A DNA stretch of 52,709 bases from NCBI GenBank assembly GCA_964492495.1, contig CAZBKJ010000006.1, positions 1 through 52,709 on the forward strand, in the 5' to 3' direction. This document shows positions 31,292 to 41,182 of the stretch, piece after piece (the first letter of the stretch is position 1; each line of letters starts with the position of its first letter). The notes beneath the pieces were generated by a model. That model saw nothing but the letters and a program-made list of their open reading frames with translations, ran no database searches and was not told the DNA's origin. Both the position numbers and the translations under genes were made by a program. The DNA comes from CAZBKJ01 sp964492495. GTDB taxonomy: Bacteria; Patescibacteriota; Microgenomatia; UBA1400; UBA12028.

Positions 31292-34200
31292 ATGACAAAG
31301 CGCCTTATTAGCGCCATCACCAATCACTTTACTCACACTACCGCATACAGAAAATGGCACCTCCAGATGATAGGTGTTGTGTTGGTTTCTGCGGGAGTGG
31401 TTATTGGCACCTACATCACACTGTCGGATTTTATTCGTACTGTACGTGCGTCTGACTCAACGCAGGAGTGGTTGTTTGCCAATGCAAATGACTACACGCT
31501 TTCAAGTTCCTCACTTGCAGAGGTCACAGGCGCCGCATCCCGTTTGAAACTTCAGGAATATGATGGGGCAACTGCAAACACCTCAGCACTCTTTCACTTG
31601 GATGATGATGTTACTGATGCAACGAGCAATGACAACGATGGCAGTGCAACGTCTTTATCCTATACAACCGGAAAATTTGATAATGCTGCGGTCTTTTCTG
31701 GAGCAGGAAGTCAAGTTAGTGTCCCGGACTCTGCAGCAATTTCACTATCAGCCTCAAACACGCTTGAAGGTTGGGTGAATATGGACACCACATTTAACTC
31801 CACGAGTCATAGTGAACGACAAACTATTTTTGATAAAGGCGCATATCAACTGTACCTTGAGCACTTTTCCGGAAAACTGGTCTACGAACTTGAACCCACT
31901 GGAACAAAGGCTTGGGCACAACGAGCCGGGCCGAACTTGGATGCAAATAACGGTCAGAGCATCAACACAACATGGGATCTCAATGGAAAAACAAACGTCT
32001 ATTCCTCCGTCAAAATGGGGAGTTATTGGTTTGTGGCAATTGGAACGGCTACCGGAGCAAATGATGCCGAAGTATGGCGATGTTCTGGTTGTGATGGAAG
32101 TACTCCAACATGGGTAAAAATAGGTGGGGATGGTGCGTACAGTAGTTGGCCAATGGACACCTACGAATATGCAGCCAGTTTGGGAACGGATGGCACCGTC
32201 CTCTATGTTGGGATGGGTGGTGCAACCGCTGGAGATGGTGATTTGTGGAGATGTGCTAGCTGTGGCACTGAGTCGCCGACATGGACAAAAGTAGGAGGCG
32301 ATGCAGTCAATAGTGGCTGGGGAGCCAGTACTTTTGAATCTGTGACTGCACTCGTTGTCAGTGGAACGACGGTGTATGCAGGACTTGGAAACAGTACTGC
32401 CGGTGATGCCGAAGTCTGGCGATGTACAAGTTGTGATGGTGGAAGTCCGACTTGGGGAGGAGCAAGACTTGGTGGTGATGGAACCAATAGCAGCTGGAAC
32501 ACCAATTACGAAGAGGTGCGATCACTCGCTTTGTTTGGATCTTATCTTGTTGCTGGTATTGGAAATACAGGAGGAGATGGAGAAGTATGGAGTACTGACT
32601 CAACCACAATCAGCTGGGTAAAACGTGGTGGTGATGGAACTGAGGCGAGTGGTCAAAGTTGGGGGACAACCTATGAACAAGTCAACGGATTGGCAGGTTC
32701 AGGAAATATTTTGTATGTCGGAATTGGAACAACACCTGCGGGTGAAGGTGATCTCTGGCGCTGTGATCTGAGTGCAACTTGTACTGCTACTGCGGGGTGG
32801 ACAAAAATTGGTGGAGATGGCGTCAATACAAGCTGGAATACGAACTATGAATCAATACGAACGCTCACGGTTACGGGAACAACGCTGTATGTCGGATTGG
32901 GAGATGGTACGGGGGATGCGGAATTGTGGCGTTGTACCGGATGTGATGGAACACCTACGTGGTCTCAACTAGCTGGGGACGGGACAGGAATTTCTGGACA
33001 AAGTTGGGGAGCAACCCATACGCACGTCAATCATGTTCTTTTAGACGGAAATTACGCATACGTGAGCGTATCAAGTACATCGTGGTCCAGTGAGTACTGG
33101 CGTTGCGATGTCACTGGATCATGTACAAATAGTGCAGGGTGGACACGCCTTGGTGGAAGTTATGCGAATACCAGCTGGGAATCAGTCGGGCTTGGAACAG
33201 TCCAAGAACTTGCGGGTGGTGATGGAAAAATATATGCAGGTATCGGAAATGCGCAAGCGGGGAACGCGCTCGTATGGGAGTACACAACCGCGACAGATAC
33301 ATGGACGATCATTGGCGGACAAAGCATTAACAGTAGTTGGGGAGGGAACACCTACGAATCTGTTGATAGCTTGCTGTATCACAAGGGTGTCTTGTATGCA
33401 GGACTGGGAAGAAGTACCAATGAAGCTGAGGTATGGAGATGGAATGGGACGACATGGACACAAGTAGGTGGAGATGGGCTCAATTCAAGTTGGAATACCA
33501 ACTACGAGAATGTTTCAAGCTTAGTCGTCTATCGTGACAAGCTGTATGCAGGGATTGGTAACAATGCAAACGGTGATGCTGAAGTCTATCGGTGTACAAC
33601 TTGTGAGGGTACTCCTACCTGGTTAAAGGTTGCCGGTGATGGAATCAATAGCGGATGGGCTGCAGGAACCTTTCGCGAAGTTCCTGCGATGGTGCAGTCT
33701 CATGACATGCTCTACGTCGGACTCGCAGGAGGATCAGCAGGAGATGCTGAAGTCTGGCGATGTAATAGTACTTGTGATGGTGGCTCACCAGCTTGGACAC
33801 GTGTAGGAGGCGATGCAACAAATAGTAGTTGGGCAAATACGGTGTATGAACGAATTGATTCAATGGCTGTGTATGAGGGGAAAGTCATTGTCGGTTTGGG
33901 AAGTACGGCCGGAGATGCTGAAGTATGGGCATGTACCAGCTGTGAAGGAGGAAGTCCAAACTGGGGATCTGCAAAAATTGGAGGAGATGATGCGACTGGA
34001 AATAGTCCAAGCACCTATGGGTGGTCAGATAGTACGTATGAGCAAATTTTTGATATTGTCGTCTATAACGGATATTTGTACGCGGGGCTTGGTATTACCG
34101 CTGGTGAATCCGAAGTGTGGCGGTATGACACGAGTGAGTGGACAAAAGTAGGAGGTGATGGAATCAATAGTAGTTGGGATTCAACAATAAACTATGTCAA

Positions 34201-37200
34201 CTCTCTTGCCGTTGTTGAAGGGAAAATGTATGCGGGAACGGGAGGTGATGCAAATAATGACGCGACTATTTGGTCGTATGGAAGCGATGCTGTCGCAAAG
34301 TCTGCAGCCCTTACCCTCACCAGTGGTACTTGGTACCATGTTGCTGCAACCTATGATGGTGCTGAAATGCAGTTGTTTGTTAACGGCGTGCAAAGCGGAA
34401 GTACGCAAAATAGCACAATCTCCATACTTGATAACACAAAACCTTTATTAATTGGCAGGGGGTATGGATCACGAGGAAACGTGAGTGCAGGTGGCAGTTT
34501 TATAGGAAAGCTTGATGAACTTCGAATTTCAAACACAGAAAGAGGAAGCTTTACGACGACAGCGTACACTGCAGCTGCTCAAACAGTGCAACCAACTTCT
34601 GCAGTCTATACAAGTGGGGTAAAAAACTTTGACGCATTTACCGTCAATGAAACTGCAAATGGTGGAACTATTACGTATAGACTCTCTGGCGACGGAGGCA
34701 CAACTTGGAAATACTACACTGGTGGTGCTTGGACAACTTCTGGCTCAACATCACAAGCCAATTCTGCTGCGACCATCAACACCAATATTGCTACATTTTC
34801 AGCAGGCAGCGGTGGAATCCTGTGGCAAGCGATCTTAGATGGGGATGGAGATCAGCAGGTGACACTATCTGAAGTAGAGATTGGAGCAATCAATGACTCA
34901 ACTGCACCAACAAATCCAGATACCCTCACTGCGCTTTCTGCGCTTGCTGGTTCATCGCTGACAACCAATACCTGGTATACACACACTGGTCCGTATTTTA
35001 GCTGGAGTGGAGCTACTGATACGGATGGGTCTGGAGTTGCAGGATACTACGTTTATTTTGGAAGTGACAATACCGCAGATCCAGTGACGGCAGGTAATTT
35101 TCAAGTAGGCACAACATACACTGCAAGCTCACTGTCTTCCGGATCCACCTACTACCTTCGTATTAAAGCTCGTGATAATGCACAAAATGCAGCAAGTAGT
35201 ACCTGGGCGGCGTTTACGTATAAATTTGATAGCACCGCACCAACAAACCCTGCAAGTGTGAGTGTCAACCCAGCTGGTTATGCCTCCACAAACTCTTTCA
35301 CATTTAGTTGGCCGGCAGGAAGTGATGCTGGATCAGGCCTTGCTGGATATCAATATAAAACAGGCACCGCATCTGGAGAGCTTGCTGATTGGTCAGATAC
35401 AACGACAGATACATCTGTAGCGCTTGCAGATTCGGCGTATCAGACAGGGGAAAATGTTTTTTATCTTCGCACGCTGGACACAGCGGGAAGTATTTCAGCG
35501 TCGCCTGTTCAGGTGTCATATTATTTTGGAGGAGAAGGGCCAAGCGTCCCACAGTTTTTAGCTGCTACTCCAACATCAAATACGAGTAATTCTTTTGCCT
35601 TTTCGTGGTCTGCCCCCGTAACGTATTCTGGGACAACGGCTGCCCTTACGTACTGCTATACCGTCAATACCTTGCCAACGGCTGATAACTGTACGTTTAC
35701 AAGTCCAGGTGCAACATCGCTCTCCGCAAGTAGTTTTGCAACTCAAGTCGGATTAAATACATTTTATCTGGTCGCTCGAAATGGAAGTGACTATGGAAGC
35801 GGAATCAACTATGGAAACTATGCTGAAGTTACATTTACCGCAAACACATCTGCACCTGGAATTCCATTGAATGCAGATACCGCGGACGTTTCCGTGAAGT
35901 CAACAGAATCGTGGAAGGTCGCGATCTCTTGGGAAGCACCAAGTGATACAGGATCAGGGGTTGAAAGCTATGAAATTTATCGATCAACTGATGATAGTAC
36001 ATACACGAAAGTCGCAGAAACAACTGGGATCGCGTACGTTGATACAAGCTTGTCTCAAATAGAGTATTTTTACAAAGTCCGTGCGTGTGACAGCGTGGAA
36101 AACTGTGGATCGTATAGTAGCTCAGTATCACTGACACCAACGGGAAAATTTACGTCAGCAGCCACCTTAAGTACCGGGCCAACGCTCAGTAATTTGACAA
36201 CAAAACAAGCAAAAATTAGTTGGGGTACTGACAGAGCTTCAGACTCAAAAATCCAGTATGGTACTGGTGCTGGATCGTACTTTAGTTCTGAACCAAGTAA
36301 CTCTACACAAACAACCGATCACAGTATCACTCTTTCAAATCTGTCTCCTGGAACGACCTATTACTATAAAGCAAAGTGGACAGACGAAGATGGAAACACA
36401 GGGAGTAGCAGTGAGAAAATATTTACCACTGACCCTGCTCCTACTGTGAAGGACGTGAGTGTAAAAAGCATTGCGTTAAGTTCTGGAATTGTTCAGTTTA
36501 CATCAAGTGGAGCATCAAAAGTGAAGATCTACTACGGTGAAACGACCGCGTTTGGGGGAGTGAAAGAAATAACAACCGGGACTTCAGAGTCCACGTACAC
36601 CGCGGAAATTGAAGAGCTTGAAGATGGCGTGAAGTATTACTATAAAATCAACGCGTTTGACTCAGAGAACGCAGAGTATGAGGGGACGATTCTCAACTTT
36701 ACTACTTTGCCTCGACCAAAAATATCGACCGTCCGTATTCAACAAGTACGAAACACTGCACAGCCAACGGTGCTTGTCAGCTGGATTACCAACACTCCAA
36801 CCTCCAGTATTATTTCCTACTACCCAACGGATCGTCCGGCAGATACGAAAGATGAAGTGAATGTCAACTTACAAGAAGGTGAACATCGCATGATTATCAG
36901 AGGCCTCCAGGCAGAAACGCCGTATACGCTTGTGGTAAAAGGTCGGGATAAAGCTGGAAATGAGGCTGCTTCCGATCCCCAACGGCTGACAACTGCGACA
37001 GATACCCGGCCAGCACAAGTCACAGAATTAAGCGTGGAAGGTTCGGTTCAAGCAAATCAAGATTCTCAGGAATCTCAGGCACAACTTGTCGTGAGCTGGA
37101 CGACAGATGAGCCAGCAACTTCACAAGTAGAGTTTGGTGAAGGAACTGGAACTACCTACTCTCAAAAAAGCCAGGAAGACAGCAATATGACCGTCAATCA

Positions 37201-37393
37201 CTTAGTTGTCATAACTGGTCTTTCTCCTTCCAAAGTCTATCATTTACGCGCTTTATCAAAAGATAAAGCAAATAACCTTTCTCAGTCTATTGATACCGTT
37301 ACGATCACACCAAAAGCAACAGATAATGCGCTCAATCTTGTCATTTCAAACCTGCAACAAGTATTTGGATTTCTTGGCGCATTTCAACAGTAA
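31292..37393 (+). CDS. Giant surface protein: LamG interrupted by 14 propeller-like repeats, then FN3 domains
   Basis: About 2033 aa. A single membrane anchor near residues 35-55 is followed by an extracellular part. The first half of a LamG/concanavalin-like domain (about 31560-31905: SALFHLDDDVTDATSNDN ... NTLEGWVNM ... KLVYELEP) breaks off. Fourteen repeats of about 56 residues follow (about 31970-34260), each with GDAEVWRC, often CxxCDG..PTW, then GGDG.NSSW and YE.V.SL. The second LamG half resumes at about 34290 (SGTWYHVAATYDGAEMQLFVNGV ... IGKLDELRIS). About seven FN3-like domains (about 34890-37330) fill the rest. No C-terminal anchor. A histidine-kinase gene follows after 18 bp. It is likely an adhesin or host/surface-binding protein; function is inferred only. 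Confidence 0.85.
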   Translation: MTKRLISAITNHFTHTTAYRKWHLQMIGVVLVSAGVVIGTYITLSDFIRTVRASDSTQEWLFANANDYTLSSSSLAEVTGAASRLKLQEYDGATANTSALFHLDDDVTDATSNDNDGSATSLSYTTGKFDNAAVFSGAGSQVSVPDSAAISLSASNTLEGWVNMDTTFNSTSHSERQTIFDKGAYQLYLEHFSGKLVYELEPTGTKAWAQRAGPNLDANNGQSINTTWDLNGKTNVYSSVKMGSYWFVAIGTATGANDAEVWRCSGCDGSTPTWVKIGGDGAYSSWPMDTYEYAASLGTDGTVLYVGMGGATAGDGDLWRCASCGTESPTWTKVGGDAVNSGWGASTFESVTALVVSGTTVYAGLGNSTAGDAEVWRCTSCDGGSPTWGGARLGGDGTNSSWNTNYEEVRSLALFGSYLVAGIGNTGGDGEVWSTDSTTISWVKRGGDGTEASGQSWGTTYEQVNGLAGSGNILYVGIGTTPAGEGDLWRCDLSATCTATAGWTKIGGDGVNTSWNTNYESIRTLTVTGTTLYVGLGDGTGDAELWRCTGCDGTPTWSQLAGDGTGISGQSWGATHTHVNHVLLDGNYAYVSVSSTSWSSEYWRCDVTGSCTNSAGWTRLGGSYANTSWESVGLGTVQELAGGDGKIYAGIGNAQAGNALVWEYTTATDTWTIIGGQSINSSWGGNTYESVDSLLYHKGVLYAGLGRSTNEAEVWRWNGTTWTQVGGDGLNSSWNTNYENVSSLVVYRDKLYAGIGNNANGDAEVYRCTTCEGTPTWLKVAGDGINSGWAAGTFREVPAMVQSHDMLYVGLAGGSAGDAEVWRCNSTCDGGSPAWTRVGGDATNSSWANTVYERIDSMAVYEGKVIVGLGSTAGDAEVWACTSCEGGSPNWGSAKIGGDDATGNSPSTYGWSDSTYEQIFDIVVYNGYLYAGLGITAGESEVWRYDTSEWTKVGGDGINSSWDSTINYVNSLAVVEGKMYAGTGGDANNDATIWSYGSDAVAKSAALTLTSGTWYHVAATYDGAEMQLFVNGVQSGSTQNSTISILDNTKPLLIGRGYGSRGNVSAGGSFIGKLDELRISNTERGSFTTTAYTAAAQTVQPTSAVYTSGVKNFDAFTVNETANGGTITYRLSGDGGTTWKYYTGGAWTTSGSTSQANSAATINTNIATFSAGSGGILWQAILDGDGDQQVTLSEVEIGAINDSTAPTNPDTLTALSALAGSSLTTNTWYTHTGPYFSWSGATDTDGSGVAGYYVYFGSDNTADPVTAGNFQVGTTYTASSLSSGSTYYLRIKARDNAQNAASSTWAAFTYKFDSTAPTNPASVSVNPAGYASTNSFTFSWPAGSDAGSGLAGYQYKTGTASGELADWSDTTTDTSVALADSAYQTGENVFYLRTLDTAGSISASPVQVSYYFGGEGPSVPQFLAATPTSNTSNSFAFSWSAPVTYSGTTAALTYCYTVNTLPTADNCTFTSPGATSLSASSFATQVGLNTFYLVARNGSDYGSGINYGNYAEVTFTANTSAPGIPLNADTADVSVKSTESWKVAISWEAPSDTGSGVESYEIYRSTDDSTYTKVAETTGIAYVDTSLSQIEYFYKVRACDSVENCGSYSSSVSLTPTGKFTSAATLSTGPTLSNLTTKQAKISWGTDRASDSKIQYGTGAGSYFSSEPSNSTQTTDHSITLSNLSPGTTYYYKAKWTDEDGNTGSSSEKIFTTDPAPTVKDVSVKSIALSSGIVQFTSSGASKVKIYYGETTAFGGVKEITTGTSESTYTAEIEELEDGVKYYYKINAFDSENAEYEGTILNFTTLPRPKISTVRIQQVRNTAQPTVLVSWITNTPTSSIISYYPTDRPADTKDEVNVNLQEGEHRMIIRGLQAETPYTLVVKGRDKAGNEAASDPQRLTTATDTRPAQVTELSVEGSVQANQDSQESQAQLVVSWTTDEPATSQVEFGEGTGTTYSQKSQEDSNMTVNHLVVITGLSPSKVYHLRALSKDKANNLSQSIDTVTITPKATDNALNLVISNLQQVFGFLGAFQQ

Positions 37394-37411
37394 GACGATT
37401 AGATACTCACT

Positions 37412-39541
37412 ATGACTACATTTGGAGCTTGGTTTCACCGACAGTCGCTGGGAACGCATTTAGCCCTTTTGGGAATGCTGCATCTTTTTTCTACAGTGCT
37501 TGTCTTGTCTATCATCGTCGTATTTGTGACGTCTCAATTGCATACATTTCGTCAAAAGGAAGCACAACGATTTTCACAATCAATTGACGTAAGTATCCAA
37601 GAGGAAGAAGACCGTCAGAACACCTTCATGTATGACTATGCGGTGTGGGATGACATGGCTACTGCTATACAAAACAATGATCTTGATTGGCTCAATGAAA
37701 CATTTGTGGGGACGCTTGAGACTTTTAACATACAAGGGCTTTGGGTAACAACTCAAGACACTCTCATGTATCGTCGGTTCGACGAAAAGTATGGTGAAGT
37801 TGTTTTACCACCAGGATCTATTCCGACAGACGGTGAACTGACTAAAGCTTTTTTTCATTGGCAGGGAGAGAACCTTTTTCGCTTTACTATTGTGCAGATT
37901 CGACCGCATACAGCGTCAAATTCAGAGGGGAGTGGTGCGTACATGATCAGTGCGAAACACTGGGACGAAGAGGTCGTTTCCCATCTTTCTGCACTGTCAC
38001 AATCAACCGTTCGTATTACGACAGATATAGAAGAGGAGGTTTCGCGCTACGAACATCGAATAGTAAAAATCCTGCCAACATACACGGAGTTTAGTGAACA
38101 CGCGGTAATCGAGTATAGAAGAGAAAATACTGTGTTTATCTTGTTGACTCAAACACTTATTGTCGCGGTACTTTTATTTGCTTCAACGCGTATTCCTCTA
38201 TTTTTGTTGCAGTTTCTTATGCAAAGACGATGGATTCTTACTCCAATTTCTCAGATTCATGCTCATATTAGTGAACATATTGGCTTACTTCCGAAAGGCT
38301 TACAGTCAACAAAAAATGAGTTGCAAATGTTGTCAGCCTTAACAGCTGAATACTCTAGGCAAGAAGGTTTTGTCGAACAATCAGCAGGGTTGCTTGAGAA
38401 GCAAAAAAAAGAACTATTCATTGCAAACCAAAAAATTAAGGAAGAGTTGTTACATCATGAGAGACTCTCTTTAGTTGTGGAAAAGTCAACGAATGGGGTG
38501 CTGATTACTGATGCACACCAAAAAATACTGTATGTCAATCCTTCATGGGAGCAGCTGAATGGATACACAGCATCTGATGTTCTTGGAAAGACCCCGAGTG
38601 TGGTGCAAAGTGGGAAAACTCCAGAGAGCGAGTACAAAAAAATGTGGAACGCGTTAAGTCAAGGCAAGTCGTTTACATCAGAAGAAATTATTAATCGTCG
38701 CAAGGATGGGAAAGATTGGGAGTGTCGATTATCGGTGTATCCTATCCAAGAAGAGAATAGGACAATCAATTTTGTCGGGATTCAGCAGAATATCTCGAAG
38801 CGAAAAGAGGTCGATCGAATGAAGACTGACTTTATTTCTCTTGCATCACACCAACTTAGAACCCCTCTTACTGCAATGCGATGGTTTTCAGAGCTTTTGC
38901 TCAAAAACACGCAATCAAATCTGACCGATGATCAAAAAGATTTGCTCTTTAATCTGCACACATCGACCCTTCGAATGATCTCTCTTGTTAATATGTTATT
39001 AAACATCTCTCGAATTGAGTCAGGGAGGCTTCTAGTTGAGCCAAAAGATACTGACCTACGATTACTCAGTGATAGTGTCATTGAAGAACTGAATCCACGA
39101 TTAGCAGAAAAGAAAATTCGAGTTGAGAAAGACTATGAACAACACCTACCAATTGTTTTTGTGGATGCGCAGCTCATTCGTGAAGTGTTTGCAAACTTAC
39201 TGACAAATGCATTAAAGTATTCTCCGGAAAACACCCAGATACGAGTTTCAGTATTCGTAGAGAATGAGTTTATTCATGTCTCCGTTTGCGATCAAGGGAT
39301 TGGTATTCCAAAAGACGATCAGGATAAAATTTTTACGAAGTTTTATCGTGGTTCAAATGTCATGAGTACGGAAACGGATGGTACCGGTCTTGGGCTTTAC
39401 TTTGTCAAAGAAATTGTAGAGACAAGTAAAGGGAAAATTTGGTTTGAGAGTGGAGAAGGGAAGGGAACCACGTTCCATTTCACAGTACCACTTGAGGGTA
39501 TGGCAAAAAAAACTGGAGAAGTTACAATTACCCCAACCTAA
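37412..39541 (+). CDS. Sensor histidine kinase (CHASE4-PAS-HisKA-HATPase)
   Basis: 709 aa. TM1 (about 18-42), extracellular CHASE4-like sensor (about 45-235, with TFMYDYAVWDDMATAI typical of the family), TM2 (about 242-268), a linker, a PAS domain (about 350-460: GVLITDAHQKILYVNPSWEQLNGYTASDVLGKTP), then HisKA with phospho-acceptor His480 (LASHQLRTPLTA). The ATPase domain shows NLLTNALKYS (N box), CDQGIGIP (G1) and GTGLGLYFV (G2). All catalytic motifs are intact. The single-receiver gene 39557 follows after 15 bp and is its likely partner. The gene begins 18 bp after the giant surface protein, suggesting a shared function. Confidence 0.93.
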   Translation: MTTFGAWFHRQSLGTHLALLGMLHLFSTVLVLSIIVVFVTSQLHTFRQKEAQRFSQSIDVSIQEEEDRQNTFMYDYAVWDDMATAIQNNDLDWLNETFVGTLETFNIQGLWVTTQDTLMYRRFDEKYGEVVLPPGSIPTDGELTKAFFHWQGENLFRFTIVQIRPHTASNSEGSGAYMISAKHWDEEVVSHLSALSQSTVRITTDIEEEVSRYEHRIVKILPTYTEFSEHAVIEYRRENTVFILLTQTLIVAVLLFASTRIPLFLLQFLMQRRWILTPISQIHAHISEHIGLLPKGLQSTKNELQMLSALTAEYSRQEGFVEQSAGLLEKQKKELFIANQKIKEELLHHERLSLVVEKSTNGVLITDAHQKILYVNPSWEQLNGYTASDVLGKTPSVVQSGKTPESEYKKMWNALSQGKSFTSEEIINRRKDGKDWECRLSVYPIQEENRTINFVGIQQNISKRKEVDRMKTDFISLASHQLRTPLTAMRWFSELLLKNTQSNLTDDQKDLLFNLHTSTLRMISLVNMLLNISRIESGRLLVEPKDTDLRLLSDSVIEELNPRLAEKKIRVEKDYEQHLPIVFVDAQLIREVFANLLTNALKYSPENTQIRVSVFVENEFIHVSVCDQGIGIPKDDQDKIFTKFYRGSNVMSTETDGTGLGLYFVKEIVETSKGKIWFESGEGKGTTFHFTVPLEGMAKKTGEVTITPT

Positions 39542-39556
39542 GGAAAAGGAGTATGT

Positions 39557-39937
39557 ATGAGTCAACATCAGACTGTATTAATTGTTGAGGATGATGCCTT
39601 CTTGCTAAAGGCCTATGAACATTCCTTTGACCAGACGCTCTACGACGTTACATATGCGCACGATGGTGAGGAAGCGTTGGTACTGATGAAGAATACAGTC
39701 CCAGATTTGGTAATCTTGGATTTGGTAACGCCAAAAAAAAGTGGTCTTGAGGTGATGAAAGCGATGCGTAGCGACCCTAGACTCGAACATGTAAAAGTTA
39801 TTGTGGCAACAAATATTGCTTCAGAAAAAGATGAAAAAGCATGTACCCAGCTCGGAGCATTACGGTATATGGTGAAGACGAATCACTCGCTTCAGGAAAT
39901 AGTTGTGACAGCACAACAAGTTTTACTTGAGAAATGA
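39557..39937 (+). CDS. Single-domain response regulator
   Basis: 126 aa, receiver only. Acidic pair in IVEDDAF, phospho-acceptor Asp55 (VILDLVTP), conserved Thr (VATN) and Lys (MVKTN). Ribosome-binding site AAGGAG. It follows the histidine kinase directly, so it is probably its target. With no output domain it must act by protein contact or pass phosphate on. Its 3' end overlaps the convergent regulator at 39923 by 15 bp. Confidence 0.93.
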   Translation: MSQHQTVLIVEDDAFLLKAYEHSFDQTLYDVTYAHDGEEALVLMKNTVPDLVILDLVTPKKSGLEVMKAMRSDPRLEHVKVIVATNIASEKDEKACTQLGALRYMVKTNHSLQEIVVTAQQVLLEK

Positions 39938-40288
39938 TTGAACTTTTTCGATGACAGCTGTAATGGGGGTTTGGCTTTTGGTGATGAATGCTTTGGCACC
40001 TAAGTCCATCGCTCTTTTGATTTCATCTTCCTGGCCTAAGTTTGATGCGACGATAATCGGAAGAGAAGCAACTTTACCTGACTTATTGAGTCTTTCAAGA
40101 ACCCCATATCCATCAAGAATTGGCATGACCAGATCAAGGACGATACAATCTGGTGCAAAAGAATCGATCTTTTGAAGTCCTTCTTCGCCATCATACGCAG
40201 TCTCAACGTCAAACTGTTCTCCTTGAAACGCTAGTTTGTAGGCGCTTGCCAAGAATCGGTCATCTTCGATGATTAAAATTTTTGCCAT
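39923..40288 (-). CDS. Single-domain response regulator, convergent
   Basis: 121 aa. Standard receiver: IIEDDRF, Asp52 (IVLDLVMPILDGYGVL), VASN and FITKSQTP (Lys). No output domain. Divergent from the ABC transporter operon at 40361 and tail-to-tail with the other regulator. It is a good candidate second receiver for the same kinase. The overlap between the two 3' ends could allow antisense effects. Confidence 0.93.
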   Translation of the reverse strand: MAKILIIEDDRFLASAYKLAFQGEQFDVETAYDGEEGLQKIDSFAPDCIVLDLVMPILDGYGVLERLNKSGKVASLPIIVASNLGQEDEIKRAMDLGAKAFITKSQTPITAVIEKVQSFLK

Positions 40289-40348
40289 GCGACATTGTAA
40301 CCATACTTTCGTCTTGATATCAATCTTGCTTGTGTAAACGGATATTTG

Positions 40349-40354
40349 TAGACT
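40349..40354 (+). promoter_or_regulatory. -10 hexamer for the ABC transporter operon
   Basis: TAGACT, 6 nt, ATG. Leaderless geometry. Confidence 0.4.
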
Positions 40355-40360
40355 GAACAG

Positions 40361-41182
40361 ATGAGTTCACAAAGCTTAGTCGATGTTCGAGAGATCAAAA
40401 AATCTTTTTTTGTGGGAAAGCAAGAGATTAATGTTCTACGAGGAATTACATTTACGATTGATCAAGGTGAGTTCGCAATCATTGTTGGCCCGTCTGGATG
40501 TGGGAAGTCAACGCTACTGCATACGATCCTGGGGTTGGAAGAACCAAGTAGCGGGGAAATTATTTTCTTAGGCGAAAATATTTATAATAATACTGACGAG
40601 GACTATCGTAGTAATTTTCGCAAAAAACATATAGGAATGATCTACCAGCAACCTAACTGGATAAAATCGATGAATGTGGTTGAGAATGTCGCGTTTCCAC
40701 TAATCTTACTTGGTATGGAAAAAGAGCAGGCAAGTCAGCGAGCACTGGAACTGTTAACTCAAGTGAATCTACTTGACTGGGCAAACTACATGCCAACAGA
40801 ACTATCAGGAGGTCAACAACAGCGTATAGCACTGGCACGTGGTCTTGCAAACAATCCTGAAATTATTATCGCTGATGAGCCAACGGGAAACCTTGATTTC
40901 CAGGCAGGTCAAAATGTCATGCAACTTTTGTCCGATTTGAATACAAAACAAGGAAAAACAGTCATCATGGTAACTCATGACCTGGAGTACTTACGATATG
41001 CACGAAAGGCAGTAAGACTTCTTGATGGAAAAGTAGAGCAAATATATACAGAGGACACAATCCATGAGCTCGTGAGTGAAGTAAAAACGAAACGAGGGGT
41101 GGGTCCTGCGAATGCAGAAGCGCCTGGGAAAAATCAGGAAAATGAACATGAGCAACCTCAATCAACTCAGTCTACACAATGA
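40361..41182 (+). CDS. MacB/LolD-type ABC transporter ATPase
   Basis: 273 aa. Walker A GPSGCGKST (residues 43-51), signature LSGGQQQR, Walker B IIIADEPTGNLD and the H-loop VTHD. The closest class is the LolD/MacB/FtsE group, which energises FtsX-like permeases by mechanotransmission. A charged C-terminal tail of about 35 residues (after ELVSEVKTKRG) is unusual for the class. The permease gene overlaps its 3' end, so the two form an operon. Confidence 0.95.
   Translation: MSSQSLVDVREIKKSFFVGKQEINVLRGITFTIDQGEFAIIVGPSGCGKSTLLHTILGLEEPSSGEIIFLGENIYNNTDEDYRSNFRKKHIGMIYQQPNWIKSMNVVENVAFPLILLGMEKEQASQRALELLTQVNLLDWANYMPTELSGGQQQRIALARGLANNPEIIIADEPTGNLDFQAGQNVMQLLSDLNTKQGKTVIMVTHDLEYLRYARKAVRLLDGKVEQIYTEDTIHELVSEVKTKRGVGPANAEAPGKNQENEHEQPQSTQSTQ

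Noticed and set aside
32203..34014. Long minus-strand frames within the giant gene
   Set aside because: Periodic shadows caused by the repeat array; Ser/Pro-rich without starts.
31970..34260. Possible CRISPR or satellite repeat array
   Set aside because: The periodicity is at protein level (about 168 bp per unit, divergent in DNA) and the frame is continuous.
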